Assembly: GCA_019459325.1 (NCBI GenBank)
Contig: JAIBFA010000070.1
Location: 1-36,189, forward strand
DNA length: 36,189 nucleotides
Origin: Thiobacillus sp.
Lineage (GTDB): Bacteria; Pseudomonadota; Gammaproteobacteria; Burkholderiales; Thiobacillaceae
Direction: 5' to 3'
This document shows positions 1-8,317 of the stretch, piece after piece. Numbering within the stretch: position 1 is the first letter of the stretch; each line of letters starts with the position of its first letter. The translations under genes were made by a program, and so were the position numbers. Below the pieces are notes generated by a model, which had not been told where the DNA came from, did not search any database, and saw nothing but the letters and a program-made list of their open reading frames with translations.

Positions 1-128
1 TGTTTGGCTTGGGGGGGCCCGCGGGGCTTTTTTTCGGGGCGCGCCGGGGGGCGCGCGGTGGGGTTTCCGGGGGGGGCCCCGAGTCCGGACATCGCGGCAA
101 GCATCTGGCTCTGCCCCCCGACCGCGGC
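1..128. other. Low-complexity G/C-run edge, probable contig end
   Basis: The first ~100 bases are dominated by long G and C runs and a run of T, unlike anything else in the window. The reading frame stays open through it from a TTG at position 9, but the encoded residues are Gly/Arg-rich and unlike an N-terminus of the downstream family. I read it as a contig edge or poor-quality sequence. Any promoter or ribosome-binding site of the first gene is therefore not trustworthy. Confidence 0.6.
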
Positions 129-2273
129 ATGCTCCAGGTGGAGGCACTCGCAGTCCTCACCGCCGCCTGCGGTCTGATCGCCTGGTTCGCCAGCGGCGAC
201 GCACGCTGGGCCGGCGTGCTTCCCGCACTGGGGGTGGCCGGCGTCGGCACGGCAGCGCTGCTCGCCAAATCGCTGCTCGACTTTACGCAGACCGGACCGC
301 GCATCCGCGAAGAAGTGCTCACACTTTACCGGCGCTATACCTTGTTTGCACTGGCACGACTGTCGGCGTGGGCGTTCGCCCTGATGCTGTTTACCGGCGG
401 TGCGGGCGTTCTGATTTACTTCATGCTCGGCACCGTGGCCGATGCAAGCTGGTCGACCGGTCTCGCCGTCATCGCTGCCCTTCTCGGCATCCTGGGCGGG
501 TTCGCACTGCAATTCATTCGCAAGCTGCGCTTCAATCCCGGCCTCCTGGTGGCATCAATGCATTACCGGTTGAGCCGGCTGCACCGGCTGTGGCACTGGA
601 TGACGCCGGCCCGCATCGCACGCCTGCAATCGCTTGGAATCGGAACCATCGGGCTGCTGTTGATGGCGACTTCCTGGCAGTTGGCCAAGGAAAACCGCAT
701 CGGCGACCTGATGGCGCTGTGGGCGGCGATGCTTTTTTTTGCCGGGACCATCACCTGGGCAGGCTGGCAGCCGCAGGCGCGCGCACCGCGCAAGCATCCG
801 GCCCGCACGGCAGACGCCCCGCCCAACATTCTGATGATCGGCTCCGACACCCTGCGCGCCGACCGCCTGGGTGCGCTGGGCTACCACCGCGCGCTGACGC
901 CCTGCATCGACCAGCTCGCCGCTACCGGGGCGCTGTTTGCCAACTGCTACGTGCCGTGTGCACGCACCGCACCCAGCCTGATTTCCATGCTGACCGGCAC
1001 CTGGCCGCACACCCACGGCATCCGCGACAACTATGCCGACGACGAAAACACGCGCCTGAAAGTCGATGCCGTTCCCACGCTGCTGAAACAGACGGGGTAT
1101 CGCACAGCGGCGATCTCGGACTGGTGCGGCGCCGACATGGGCAAGTTCTCATTCGGCTTTGACTACACCGACCTTCCTGAAGACCAGTGGAACCTGAAAT
1201 TCCTGATCCGTCAGGGACCCAAGGATCTGCGCCTGTTCGTCTCCCTGTTCACCCACAATCGGCTGGGACGGCTGCTCCTGCCCGAGCTGTATTACCTGGG
1301 CGGAGTGCCCCTGACGCAGCCGCTGGGCGGGCGGGCGCGGCGGCTGGTGTCGCGCCTGGCGGAAAGTGCCCAGCCGTTTTTTCTCAACGTATTCTATTCC
1401 ACCACCCACCCCCCTTTCGCCTCGGAATGGCCGTGGTACACGCGTTTCGCCGACCCTGCCTATGCGGGCGAATCCAAGTTTGCGATGGCACGCCTCACCG
1501 ACCCGTTCGAAATCATTCGTCGCCAGGGCGCGCCCAAGGAGGAATTCGACCTCGACCAGATCATCGACCTGTACGACGGCTGTGTGGCGGAATTCGACGA
1601 TGAAGTGGGCAAGATGCTCGCACAGCTTGAAACCTGCGGGCTGACCGACACCACGATTGTCGTCGTCTACTCCGATCACGGCATGGAGTTTTTCGAGCAC
1701 GACACCTGGGGCCAGGGGAATTCCGCCGTCGGCGATTTCAGCCCGCGCATTCCGCTGGTGATCCGCGACCCGCGCCGCGAACCGCGCGGCAGGATAGACA
1801 AGGTGGTGCGCTCGATCGATCTCGCCCCCACCCTGCTCGAACTCGTGGATGCGCCCCCTGTCGCCGGCATGGATGGGGTGTCGCTTGCGGGATGCCTGGC
1901 AGAGGACGCTGCCTGCCCCGAACTCGATGCCTTCAACGAAACCGGCATCTGGATCGCCGACATTCCCGGCCTGCCGGATGCCCACCTTCGATACCCGGAT
2001 CTGCTGGAACTGATGGAAGTTCCGGATCGTGCCAGCGGTACTCTGGCGATCAAGCCTGAATACTGCAAGGCCATCCTTGCCGCCAAAGACCGCATGATCC
2101 GCCACGGGCGCTGGAAGCTGGTGTATCAGCCCCTCTCAGAGGGCTCCTTGCAACGGTTGTTCGATCTCGATACGGATCCGGAATGCAAAACGGATGTTCT
2201 CGATCAGCACCCCGAGATTGCACGGACCTTGCACCGCACGCTGGTCGGCTGGATAGCCTCGGGCCAGGTTTGA
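129..2273 (+). CDS. Membrane-anchored sulfatase/alkaline-phosphatase superfamily enzyme
   Basis: A 714-residue protein from ATG 129. About five or six hydrophobic segments fill the first ~210 residues, followed by a sulfatase-fold domain from about residue 232. Visible active-site signatures are the first metal motif SDTLRADRLG (Asp240), the nucleophile block TAPSLISMLTG and the second metal motif YSDHG (Asp516-His517). The nucleophile position, Cys or Ser in true sulfatases, is Thr280, and the next conserved Arg is Leu. Formylglycine maturation needs Cys or Ser, so a phospho-transferase or phosphodiesterase of the phosphoethanolamine/phosphoglycerol-transferase type is more likely than a sulfatase. 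The catalytic domain probably faces the periplasm. Its TGA overlaps the next gene's ATG (TGATG), so the two are coupled. The true start is uncertain because the upstream sequence is a poor-quality edge. Substrate unknown. Confidence 0.75.
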   Translation: MLQVEALAVLTAACGLIAWFASGDARWAGVLPALGVAGVGTAALLAKSLLDFTQTGPRIREEVLTLYRRYTLFALARLSAWAFALMLFTGGAGVLIYFMLGTVADASWSTGLAVIAALLGILGGFALQFIRKLRFNPGLLVASMHYRLSRLHRLWHWMTPARIARLQSLGIGTIGLLLMATSWQLAKENRIGDLMALWAAMLFFAGTITWAGWQPQARAPRKHPARTADAPPNILMIGSDTLRADRLGALGYHRALTPCIDQLAATGALFANCYVPCARTAPSLISMLTGTWPHTHGIRDNYADDENTRLKVDAVPTLLKQTGYRTAAISDWCGADMGKFSFGFDYTDLPEDQWNLKFLIRQGPKDLRLFVSLFTHNRLGRLLLPELYYLGGVPLTQPLGGRARRLVSRLAESAQPFFLNVFYSTTHPPFASEWPWYTRFADPAYAGESKFAMARLTDPFEIIRRQGAPKEEFDLDQIIDLYDGCVAEFDDEVGKMLAQLETCGLTDTTIVVVYSDHGMEFFEHDTWGQGNSAVGDFSPRIPLVIRDPRREPRGRIDKVVRSIDLAPTLLELVDAPPVAGMDGVSLAGCLAEDAACPELDAFNETGIWIADIPGLPDAHLRYPDLLELMEVPDRASGTLAIKPEYCKAILAAKDRMIRHGRWKLVYQPLSEGSLQRLFDLDTDPECKTDVLDQHPEIARTLHRTLVGWIASGQV

Positions 2274-3229
2274 TGAAGCGCTCCGATCAGCCTCGCGTAT
2301 CCGTCATTCTGCCTACGCACAATCGGCCTGATCTGTTGCGCGAGGCGCTGGACAGCGTGTGCGACCAGACATTTCCCGACTGGGAAGTCGTGATCGTTGA
2401 CGACGCATCAACTCCCCCAGCCGCACTCAATCCCGGGAATGCGCGGATACGCATTTTCCGGCACGATAACGCGCAAGGTGGGGCGGCGGCCAAAAATACC
2501 GGCATTCAACATGCCCAGGGCGAGATTCTGGCTTTTCTGGACGATGACGACTGCTACGCACCGCGCTACCTTGAACGTGCGCTCGCCATACTCGACCAGC
2601 ACCCGGATATCGATGTCGTGTTCATGGGGGTCAGCTGGTTCGGCAGCAAGGGCGCATGGGGACAGCACAACTATGACGAGGCCATGGCAAAGTTTCTCGC
2701 TGCGGCCGGGGGTCGGGTCGACGGCACGCTCACGGTGTTCGACGACACTGTGCTGCACGCGTTAATGAAATCAGTACCGATGGCACTTCAGCGCCCAGTA
2801 GTCCACAAGTCTGCGCTCGACCGCATCGGCCGCTATCGCCCCGACTGCCTGCTCTGGGATTGCGACTGGGCGATAGAAGCCGTATTGAACGCGCGCACGG
2901 CGCTGCTTTCCGAGGGCTTGTATCGCCAGCGTGCGGATGGGCAAGGTTATTCGTCCAAGGCCGACCGTGTCGTCGAGCAGTTGCTCTCAGGCATCGCCAT
3001 GAAAGACAGGCTATGGCAGCAAAGCCGCGCCGGCCAGCACCCGCAATACCGTGACGTATTTCGCCATGCCGCCTCTGGTGCCTGGTTTGACCTATCCTGG
3101 CATTATTATCAGGAAGGGAAGCGTTCACGGGCACTGCCCGCCTTGTTACAGAGTGCCCGGCGACACTTCAGTTTCGCCCAGGTCAAACTATTAGCCAGAC
3201 TGGTTCTGCCGACTTCACTCAACAGGTAA
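2273..3229 (+). CDS. Glycosyltransferase family 2
   Basis: A 318-residue GT-A fold glycosyltransferase. It opens with SVILPTHNR (residues 10-18), has the nucleotide-sugar loop VDDAS (42-46) and an acidic DDDD at 90-93 for the divalent metal and UDP. The C-terminal third is less conserved and no membrane segment is evident, so it probably acts at the cytoplasmic face. The ATG at 2273 was chosen over an upstream in-frame ATG at 2183 because the family's first beta strand begins right after it and it overlaps the preceding stop codon in a TGATG arrangement. The gene converges on the TPR gene at 3353. Donor and acceptor sugars cannot be told from sequence. Confidence 0.88.
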   Translation: MKRSDQPRVSVILPTHNRPDLLREALDSVCDQTFPDWEVVIVDDASTPPAALNPGNARIRIFRHDNAQGGAAAKNTGIQHAQGEILAFLDDDDCYAPRYLERALAILDQHPDIDVVFMGVSWFGSKGAWGQHNYDEAMAKFLAAAGGRVDGTLTVFDDTVLHALMKSVPMALQRPVVHKSALDRIGRYRPDCLLWDCDWAIEAVLNARTALLSEGLYRQRADGQGYSSKADRVVEQLLSGIAMKDRLWQQSRAGQHPQYRDVFRHAASGAWFDLSWHYYQEGKRSRALPALLQSARRHFSFAQVKLLARLVLPTSLNR

Positions 3230-3352
3230 TCAGCAAGCGATCCCGATGCCGGTTCCGCCTGTCAACAGGTGTCGGAAAACACCAGAGGCGAACCCCTCGG
3301 GCAGGATTGCAGGCCTTCGTGTAGTCGTCTGAAGGCAACCCGGCGACGTCGC

Positions 3353-4123
3353 TCAATCCGGGCAGAAGCGGCAGTACGGGTTTGTCGGCGAGCCGATTTT
3401 GGGCGGCTCGACAGGCTGCGCAGCGGGTGTGAGGGTCGCGGACGTATCCTCGGGGGGGGCAACCGGATTCGCTGGGGGCGCGGCGACAACCGCCTCGTCC
3501 GGCTTGGTTTCCGGGGCTTCAGCCGGCACAGGTTCTATGGGAGCGGGATAGGGCAACTTGCCACCGAGTTCGGTGTAACGACGCTGAAGGCTCTTGGTGT
3601 CCGGATTATGGCGCAGACCATCAGTTACCGTTTCCAGTGCCTTGCCACGGTTCTTCATCTTGTCGTACACGTCGGCCAGGGTCATATAGGCGCGCGGCTG
3701 CTTGGCATCCAGTTCGATCGACTTGAGCAGATTGCTCACAGCCTCGCCGTTTCGTTTCATCATCGACAGGGCGACGCCACGATTCATCAGGATTTCGGAA
3801 CGCATGTAAAACCCGGGGCTGGCATGCGACAGCACGTAGTCGAACTCCCGGACAACCGCGCTGAGCATCTCGCTGTTCTTCGACGAGTATGAGCCGCGTG
3901 CCCGGTTCAGCAAATCGAGTCCGTTGCAGTAGTGATGAATATGGTTGAAATCGCCGCCCATGCTTGAGCGCCAGCTTCGAAAGGACTCGGAACCTGCATT
4001 CTTGCGCGCCTCACAATAGGGTGGCAATGCGGCCAACCCGGCTTTGCTGGGTGCCGCCATCACCGAACTAACTTGAGACAGCATGCCAATCAATATCAGC
4101 AAATATTTCGCAGAATGTTTCAT
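3353..4123 (-). CDS. Exported TPR protein with Pro-rich linker and Cys tail
   Basis: A 256-residue protein from ATG 4123, chosen over ATG 4147 because it begins directly with a signal peptide (MKHSAK then a hydrophobic stretch, likely cleavage near VMA-AP). The mature part starts with LPPYCEARK and holds a helical region with an HHYCNGL motif. At least two TPR-like repeats follow: one around RSEILMNRGVALSMMKRNGEA and one around PRAYMTLADVYDKMKNRGKA. A Pro/Ala/Glu-rich linker of roughly 55 residues leads to the C-terminus NPYCRFCPD. TPR proteins of this appearance accompany XrtA clusters (recalled, not searched). Location is probably periplasmic, as a scaffold for the export machinery. It is the last gene of the minus-strand run and lies 39 bases after the preceding GT2 gene. 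Function unknown. Confidence 0.72.
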   Translation of the reverse strand: MKHSAKYLLILIGMLSQVSSVMAAPSKAGLAALPPYCEARKNAGSESFRSWRSSMGGDFNHIHHYCNGLDLLNRARGSYSSKNSEMLSAVVREFDYVLSHASPGFYMRSEILMNRGVALSMMKRNGEAVSNLLKSIELDAKQPRAYMTLADVYDKMKNRGKALETVTDGLRHNPDTKSLQRRYTELGGKLPYPAPIEPVPAEAPETKPDEAVVAAPPANPVAPPEDTSATLTPAAQPVEPPKIGSPTNPYCRFCPD

Positions 4124-4162
4124 TGCATCGTTTCCTTGTTGACCCAAACATGCATGTGTAAA

Positions 4163-5035
4163 TTATCGATTCGACCTGATTGCCCGGATGGCCAGCCAGT
4201 CAAAAAGGGTATCCAAACCACGCCATTCAAGCTTAAGCATTTCGGGATAACGAAGGTAGAGATCGCGAACCTGCTGCGGAAGCGCTTCGAAACCAGCGGG
4301 TTGAATGGCCCATCCTAGCATCTTGTTCTGGAAGCCTCGCACGCTGTAGCGCACACGCCTCCTGAAGTATTTTTTCCATTCCCGCGGGAGCCACGGGGAG
4401 ACGGAATCGAACTCGAATCCGGCATCCTGTGCCACGACCACCTTGTTGTTGTCCCAGCGCGTGTCGCCGCGCAAATCCCATTTCAGCATCGCCCCCACCA
4501 GCGCATCCTCGCCGATGGTGCCAATGGGCATGTTGATCGCTTGGGCACGGATGCGTTCGACGAAGGTGTCGCGCAGTCCATACAAATTTCCCGCAACGCC
4601 GTTGTCTTTCAGCATGTCGCGCTGGAATGCCGCGACGCCACGCCCGCTTTTGGGCAGCGCCGATACGCCGTTGGCCTGTGGATGTTTTGCCAGCGCCCGT
4701 TCCATGAAGTCGAGCGCCCCCGGAGTGGCACGGACGTCGCCGTCGATGAAGAAATAATGCGGCGCGCCACGCGGCGCGACATCGTGCACAAACACGTTCC
4801 AGGCGTTGGCCTTGTCGCCCAGCGCGATGGACACGAGATGCACATTGGAGTGGCTGGCGCCGTATTCGCGCACCAGGTCCTCGGTACGGTCGCTGCAGGC
4901 ATTGGCCAGCACATGGCATTCGATCGGGTGCGCGCTTGCCGCCTGCAGGCTGTCGAGGCAGGCGATGATGTTGCGTGCCTCGTTGTGGGCAAAGACGGCA
5001 ACGGGCCAGGGGCGGGCTGTGTCAGTCATGGACAT
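4163..5035 (-). CDS. Glycosyltransferase family 2
   Basis: A 290-residue GT-A type glycosyltransferase. It starts with PVAVFAHNEARNI (residues 11-23), followed by a nucleotide-binding segment LANACSDRTE and a metal-binding FIDGD (DxD at 98-100). A GEDALVGAML segment further on resembles the acceptor-site ED motif of this family. The C-terminal part is basic and aromatic (KKYFRRRVRYSVRGF), which may contact membrane lipid. The start codon lies only three bases after the stop of the preceding GT4 gene; a second in-frame ATG at 5029 is possible. It belongs to the sulfotransferase-to-TPR operon. Sugar specificity unknown. Confidence 0.85.
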   Translation of the reverse strand: MSMTDTARPWPVAVFAHNEARNIIACLDSLQAASAHPIECHVLANACSDRTEDLVREYGASHSNVHLVSIALGDKANAWNVFVHDVAPRGAPHYFFIDGDVRATPGALDFMERALAKHPQANGVSALPKSGRGVAAFQRDMLKDNGVAGNLYGLRDTFVERIRAQAINMPIGTIGEDALVGAMLKWDLRGDTRWDNNKVVVAQDAGFEFDSVSPWLPREWKKYFRRRVRYSVRGFQNKMLGWAIQPAGFEALPQQVRDLYLRYPEMLKLEWRGLDTLFDWLAIRAIRSNR

Positions 5036-5038
5036 CCA

Positions 5039-6193
5039 TCAGGGTCGTTTTGCATGCGTGTTCAATTGCCGGGTTTTTTCCGCCACCCGTTCCCAGGAAA
5101 ATTCGCGCTCCACTCGCTTCAATGCACGCTGACCGAGTTCGAGTGCCCATGCCGGTTGTGCCAACAGGCTGCGCAAACCGTCGGCCACGGCGTCAACCGA
5201 GACGCCATCCACCCGCAAACCCGTCTGATTATGCAGCACCGCCGAGCCGGTGCCACCCGCCTCGCCTGCCAGGCTGGACTTGCCGCACGCAGCCGCCTCG
5301 ATGAACACCATGCCGAAACCTTCATTGTCGCCGTTGATTTCGCGGTTGGGCATGGCAAACACGTCGCAGACGTTCAGCCAGCGCGGCAGGTCGGCCTCGT
5401 TGACTGCGCCGATGCGATGGACGAAAGCCTGCAGACGATACTCCGCAATCAGGTCGTCCAGATAATCGGCATCTTCACCGATGCCCGCGATGACGTAGCG
5501 CACCGCCATGCCTTCGTCTCGCAGCCGCGCCACGGCACGGATCATCTGATCGAAGCCCTTGCGGCGCGATAGCCGGCCGACCGAGAAGACCAGTTTTTCG
5601 TCGGGATGGATGCCGAGGCTGTCCCTCAGACCTGCGACATCCAGCCCCGAGCGGAATACCGATACGTCAACGCCTGGATAGATGATCGCGATGCGCGCCG
5701 CGTCCACGCCCATGTCCAGCAGGGTATCGCGTGTGTGCTCGCTGTTGGCGACGACCCGGTCGGCATGGCGCAGGGCAAAACGCATGGCCTTGTATTTGCC
5801 GCCACGTCCCCACGTGGTGAGCTCCTCGCCGTGGGCATAGATGACGACCGTGCAAAATGTCAGACGTGCCACCGCCCACGCCACCAGTCCTTCGGGCAGC
5901 GCGCGAAAGGCGTGGACCGCCGTGAAGCGGTGTGTGAGCGCCAGCGCGAGTGTCTTGAAGAAGAAACGCGCATACATCGCCAGCGACTCGGGGCGCAGCC
6001 AGACCACGCGTTTGAGGTTGAGCCGGTGGATGGTGTTGGGATGCGCGGCATCGATCGCAGCCGCGCCAGGCACGTCTGCGGTGATGATGTGAATGTCCTT
6101 GCCGCCGAGGCGCTTGTAGACCTCGGCCGCCCACACGGCGGTGCCGCCCTTCGTCGGTAAAAACAGCTCGCTCAGCACCAGCAGGCGGTTCAC
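5039..6193 (-). CDS. Glycosyltransferase family 4 (GT-B)
   Basis: A 384-residue retaining GT-B glycosyltransferase. The N-terminal domain has the glycine loop LPTKGGTAVWAAE (residues 12-24). The C-terminal domain starts near VFSVGRLSRRKGFD (202-215) and has the E-x7-E signature NEGFGMVFIEAAACGK with Glu291 and Glu299. The start is GTG at 6193, four bases after the stop of the upstream GT2 gene; no better ATG precedes it and the family's first strand (LLVLSELFLP) starts at once. It follows a GT2 and precedes another, so three transferases in a row probably add consecutive residues of the repeat unit or a side branch. Donor sugar unknown. Confidence 0.87.
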   Translation of the reverse strand: MNRLLVLSELFLPTKGGTAVWAAEVYKRLGGKDIHIITADVPGAAAIDAAHPNTIHRLNLKRVVWLRPESLAMYARFFFKTLALALTHRFTAVHAFRALPEGLVAWAVARLTFCTVVIYAHGEELTTWGRGGKYKAMRFALRHADRVVANSEHTRDTLLDMGVDAARIAIIYPGVDVSVFRSGLDVAGLRDSLGIHPDEKLVFSVGRLSRRKGFDQMIRAVARLRDEGMAVRYVIAGIGEDADYLDDLIAEYRLQAFVHRIGAVNEADLPRWLNVCDVFAMPNREINGDNEGFGMVFIEAAACGKSSLAGEAGGTGSAVLHNQTGLRVDGVSVDAVADGLRSLLAQPAWALELGQRALKRVEREFSWERVAEKTRQLNTHAKRP

Positions 6194-6197
6194 GCGT

Positions 6198-7127
6198 TCA
6201 TCCTTTCAGCATCGACAGCACCGCGCGCAGGCTCTGCCAGCCCGGGCGCGCAGCCAGCATGGGCAGCACGGCGTTGATCGCCGCCACGCGCTGGCCGCGC
6301 TTGCTCAATGCGCAGCCCAGGTTGTAGCGGGCACTGTTCATCCGCGACGCCACCCCCTCACGGACCGCGGCCGGGAAGTTTTCCGCCAGCCGCGCCAGGT
6401 CGGTCAGCGTACGCACGTTTTCCCGCTGCGCCGCCACCGGGTTGCGGCGCGTGGCGCTGGCGCCGTGAATCACGTAGACGCCGAGGCTTTGGCTGATCAC
6501 GCCGATGCGCCGGCTTTTCGCCACCAGCCGCGTCAGAAAGTGCACGTCCTCGCACACTGTGTACCCGGTAGGGTAGCCGCCCAGTTCGATAAAGCGGGAA
6601 CGCGGCAACGACAGCGTATGGGTATCGCCGAAATGATCGGCCACGAAAGCAGCGATCTCGGCAGGCGTCTCCATGACCACTCGCGCCGCGCCCGCCGCCT
6701 TCGCCAGCATCATGCGCCCCGATTCGTGTTGCGCCATCGACGTGCCGAGCAGAGTGCCGGCATCGTCGCGGTATTCGTAATCGCCGGTCAGGCAATCCAG
6801 CGTTCCGTCCGCCGCAATCCACTCGGCATGCAGTTTGATGCGGTCCTCCGCGTACCAGTCGTCGGCGTCGAGAAACGCCAGCCAGTCGCCTGTCGCGGCC
6901 GCGGCGCCAGCGTTGCGTGCCACCGATACGCCGCTGTTCGTCTGCCGGATCAGCCGCACCGCCCCGGCGAACCGGCGTGCGACCTCGGCGGTGGCATCAG
7001 TCGAACCGTCGTCGACCACGATGATTTCATGCACGGGCCAGCTTTGTGCCTGCACCGACTCGATTGCGCGCGCCAGCGTCGCAGCGGCATTGAACGCGGG
7101 GATGACGACCGAGAAGCGCGACTTCAT
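6198..7127 (-). CDS. Glycosyltransferase family 2
   Basis: A 309-residue GT2 protein with the classic beginning FSVVIPAFNAAATL, the VVDDGSTD loop (residues 38-44) and FLDADD (85-90) for metal and nucleotide binding. A VCEDVHFLTRL segment supplies the ED pair expected at the acceptor site. The ATG at 7127 shares an ATGA overlap with the stop of the deacetylase-like gene upstream, so the two are translationally coupled. No transmembrane helix is obvious. It probably acts on the lipid-linked glycan at the cytoplasmic face. Linkage and sugar unknown. Confidence 0.88.
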   Translation of the reverse strand: MKSRFSVVIPAFNAAATLARAIESVQAQSWPVHEIIVVDDGSTDATAEVARRFAGAVRLIRQTNSGVSVARNAGAAAATGDWLAFLDADDWYAEDRIKLHAEWIAADGTLDCLTGDYEYRDDAGTLLGTSMAQHESGRMMLAKAAGAARVVMETPAEIAAFVADHFGDTHTLSLPRSRFIELGGYPTGYTVCEDVHFLTRLVAKSRRIGVISQSLGVYVIHGASATRRNPVAAQRENVRTLTDLARLAENFPAAVREGVASRMNSARYNLGCALSKRGQRVAAINAVLPMLAARPGWQSLRAVLSMLKG

Positions 7128-8317
7128 GCGCGTGTTCCCACGAGCCCGAGCGGCAGCGCCAGACCACTCAATTGCGCCATCCGGCGAAAGCGCGGGATCT
7201 CGTCGAGACGAGCGCGCCAGGCGGCGAACCGCGGCAGCAGCCGGGGCTCGACCCAGGCCGGGTCACGGCTTTGCACAGCATGCGCGAGTTCCAGCGGAGT
7301 GATGAAACGCACCGCCGGACACGCTGCCAGCACCGCTTTCAGCGCGGATTCCAGCGTGGCCAGACTCGCCTCGCGTGCCTGCAGAAAGTTGAATCGATGG
7401 GTTTCAGCCATGCACGCCCGGCCCTGCCGGCTGCGTGCAAGCAAACCGTTCACCAAGCGCTGCGGGACATGGCCCAGTTCCGGCTCGAAATACACATCGC
7501 GCACCAGATACACCTGCCCCGCGAGTGAACGCTCACCTGTCAGCATCGTGCCATCCACGCAACCCGGTTGGCCTGCGGCATTGCGGCAAGTGGCGCGGCG
7601 GCCCGGCGTGATCACGGCTTCGACGCCCGACTGCGCCCAGGCGACTTCCACCGCGTCGTTCCAGACGAAGGTCGTGGCGACCGCCACCTGCGGCGGCCCA
7701 CCGAACACGGCCCGGTAGGCTGCCGCCTCCTCTGCGACAGCCTGCTGGATCGCTGCGGGCTCCAGAGTGCGCGATGGCAGGCTGGACGCATCGACCCAGC
7801 GACTTTGCAGAGGGGAAGGCAAACCCTCTGTCGCGCCGGGTTCAGGGGAGGTAAGCCAGTCGTGCACGCCGTGATCGCTCTGCGCGGCGGCCAGCACTGC
7901 AGGTGGCCAGTAGTGGCACAGGCCATGCAGTTGCGGTGCGAACACGCCGGCACGAATGCCCTCCTGCATCGCTGCGCGCACCCCGGCGAAACGGTCATCG
8001 ACGAGAGGCACCGCATGGTATTCCGTGCAGCCGCTGGCAGCGATGCGCACGCCATCCGGCACCTCCAGCACCACGCCCAGCGTCATGACCGCCGGCCGGC
8101 CGCTGCGGTCGCGTACTCGCTGCAGCAGCGCCGACAGGCGGGTCAGCACGTCGGCTTGCGCCAGCGGCCCGGCGCCCCAGTCGTCGCTTTCGATGATGAG
8201 CACCGGCTGGCGCAATACCGGTTCGCGCCAGCGTGCGGCAAGCGGCCCGGCAAACGCCAGCAGCACACCCGCCCACAGTACGAGCACCATCGCGAGAGCA
8301 AGCGCCAACACCGCCAT
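7124..8317 (-). CDS. Membrane-anchored polysaccharide-deacetylase-like protein (SDDWG type)
   Basis: A 397-residue protein from ATG 8317, which overlaps the sulfotransferase stop by one base (TGATG); a longer frame upstream would run deep into that gene and is rejected. Residues 2-24 form one hydrophobic anchor, so most of the protein is probably periplasmic. The domain opens with VLIIESDDWG (residues 39-48), an Asp-Asp-Trp-Gly pattern I associate with a divergent branch of polysaccharide (de)acetylases. His131 and His135 in HGLCHYW could complete a metal site. A classical NodB SH-x-x-x-H motif is not evident, so activity is uncertain. Next to a sulfotransferase and three glycosyltransferases, a role in trimming or modifying the glycan is plausible. 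Confidence 0.55.
   Translation of the reverse strand: MAVLALALAMVLVLWAGVLLAFAGPLAARWREPVLRQPVLIIESDDWGAGPLAQADVLTRLSALLQRVRDRSGRPAVMTLGVVLEVPDGVRIAASGCTEYHAVPLVDDRFAGVRAAMQEGIRAGVFAPQLHGLCHYWPPAVLAAAQSDHGVHDWLTSPEPGATEGLPSPLQSRWVDASSLPSRTLEPAAIQQAVAEEAAAYRAVFGGPPQVAVATTFVWNDAVEVAWAQSGVEAVITPGRRATCRNAAGQPGCVDGTMLTGERSLAGQVYLVRDVYFEPELGHVPQRLVNGLLARSRQGRACMAETHRFNFLQAREASLATLESALKAVLAACPAVRFITPLELAHAVQSRDPAWVEPRLLPRFAAWRARLDEIPRFRRMAQLSGLALPLGLVGTRA

Noticed and set aside
1149..2105. Long open frame on the minus strand opposite the sulfatase-fold gene
   Set aside because: Antisense shadow of a high-GC gene; the sense frame has coherent domain motifs and the antisense product has none.
3230..3352. 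Possible bidirectional terminator between the convergent GT2 and TPR genes
   Set aside because: Only short stems (for example GGTGT/ACACC) without a T-tract on either strand; nothing supportable seen.
6141..7718. Long plus-strand open frame opposite the GT2 and deacetylase-like genes
   Set aside because: It crosses two well-supported genes and translates to Arg/His/Ala-rich sequence without family features.
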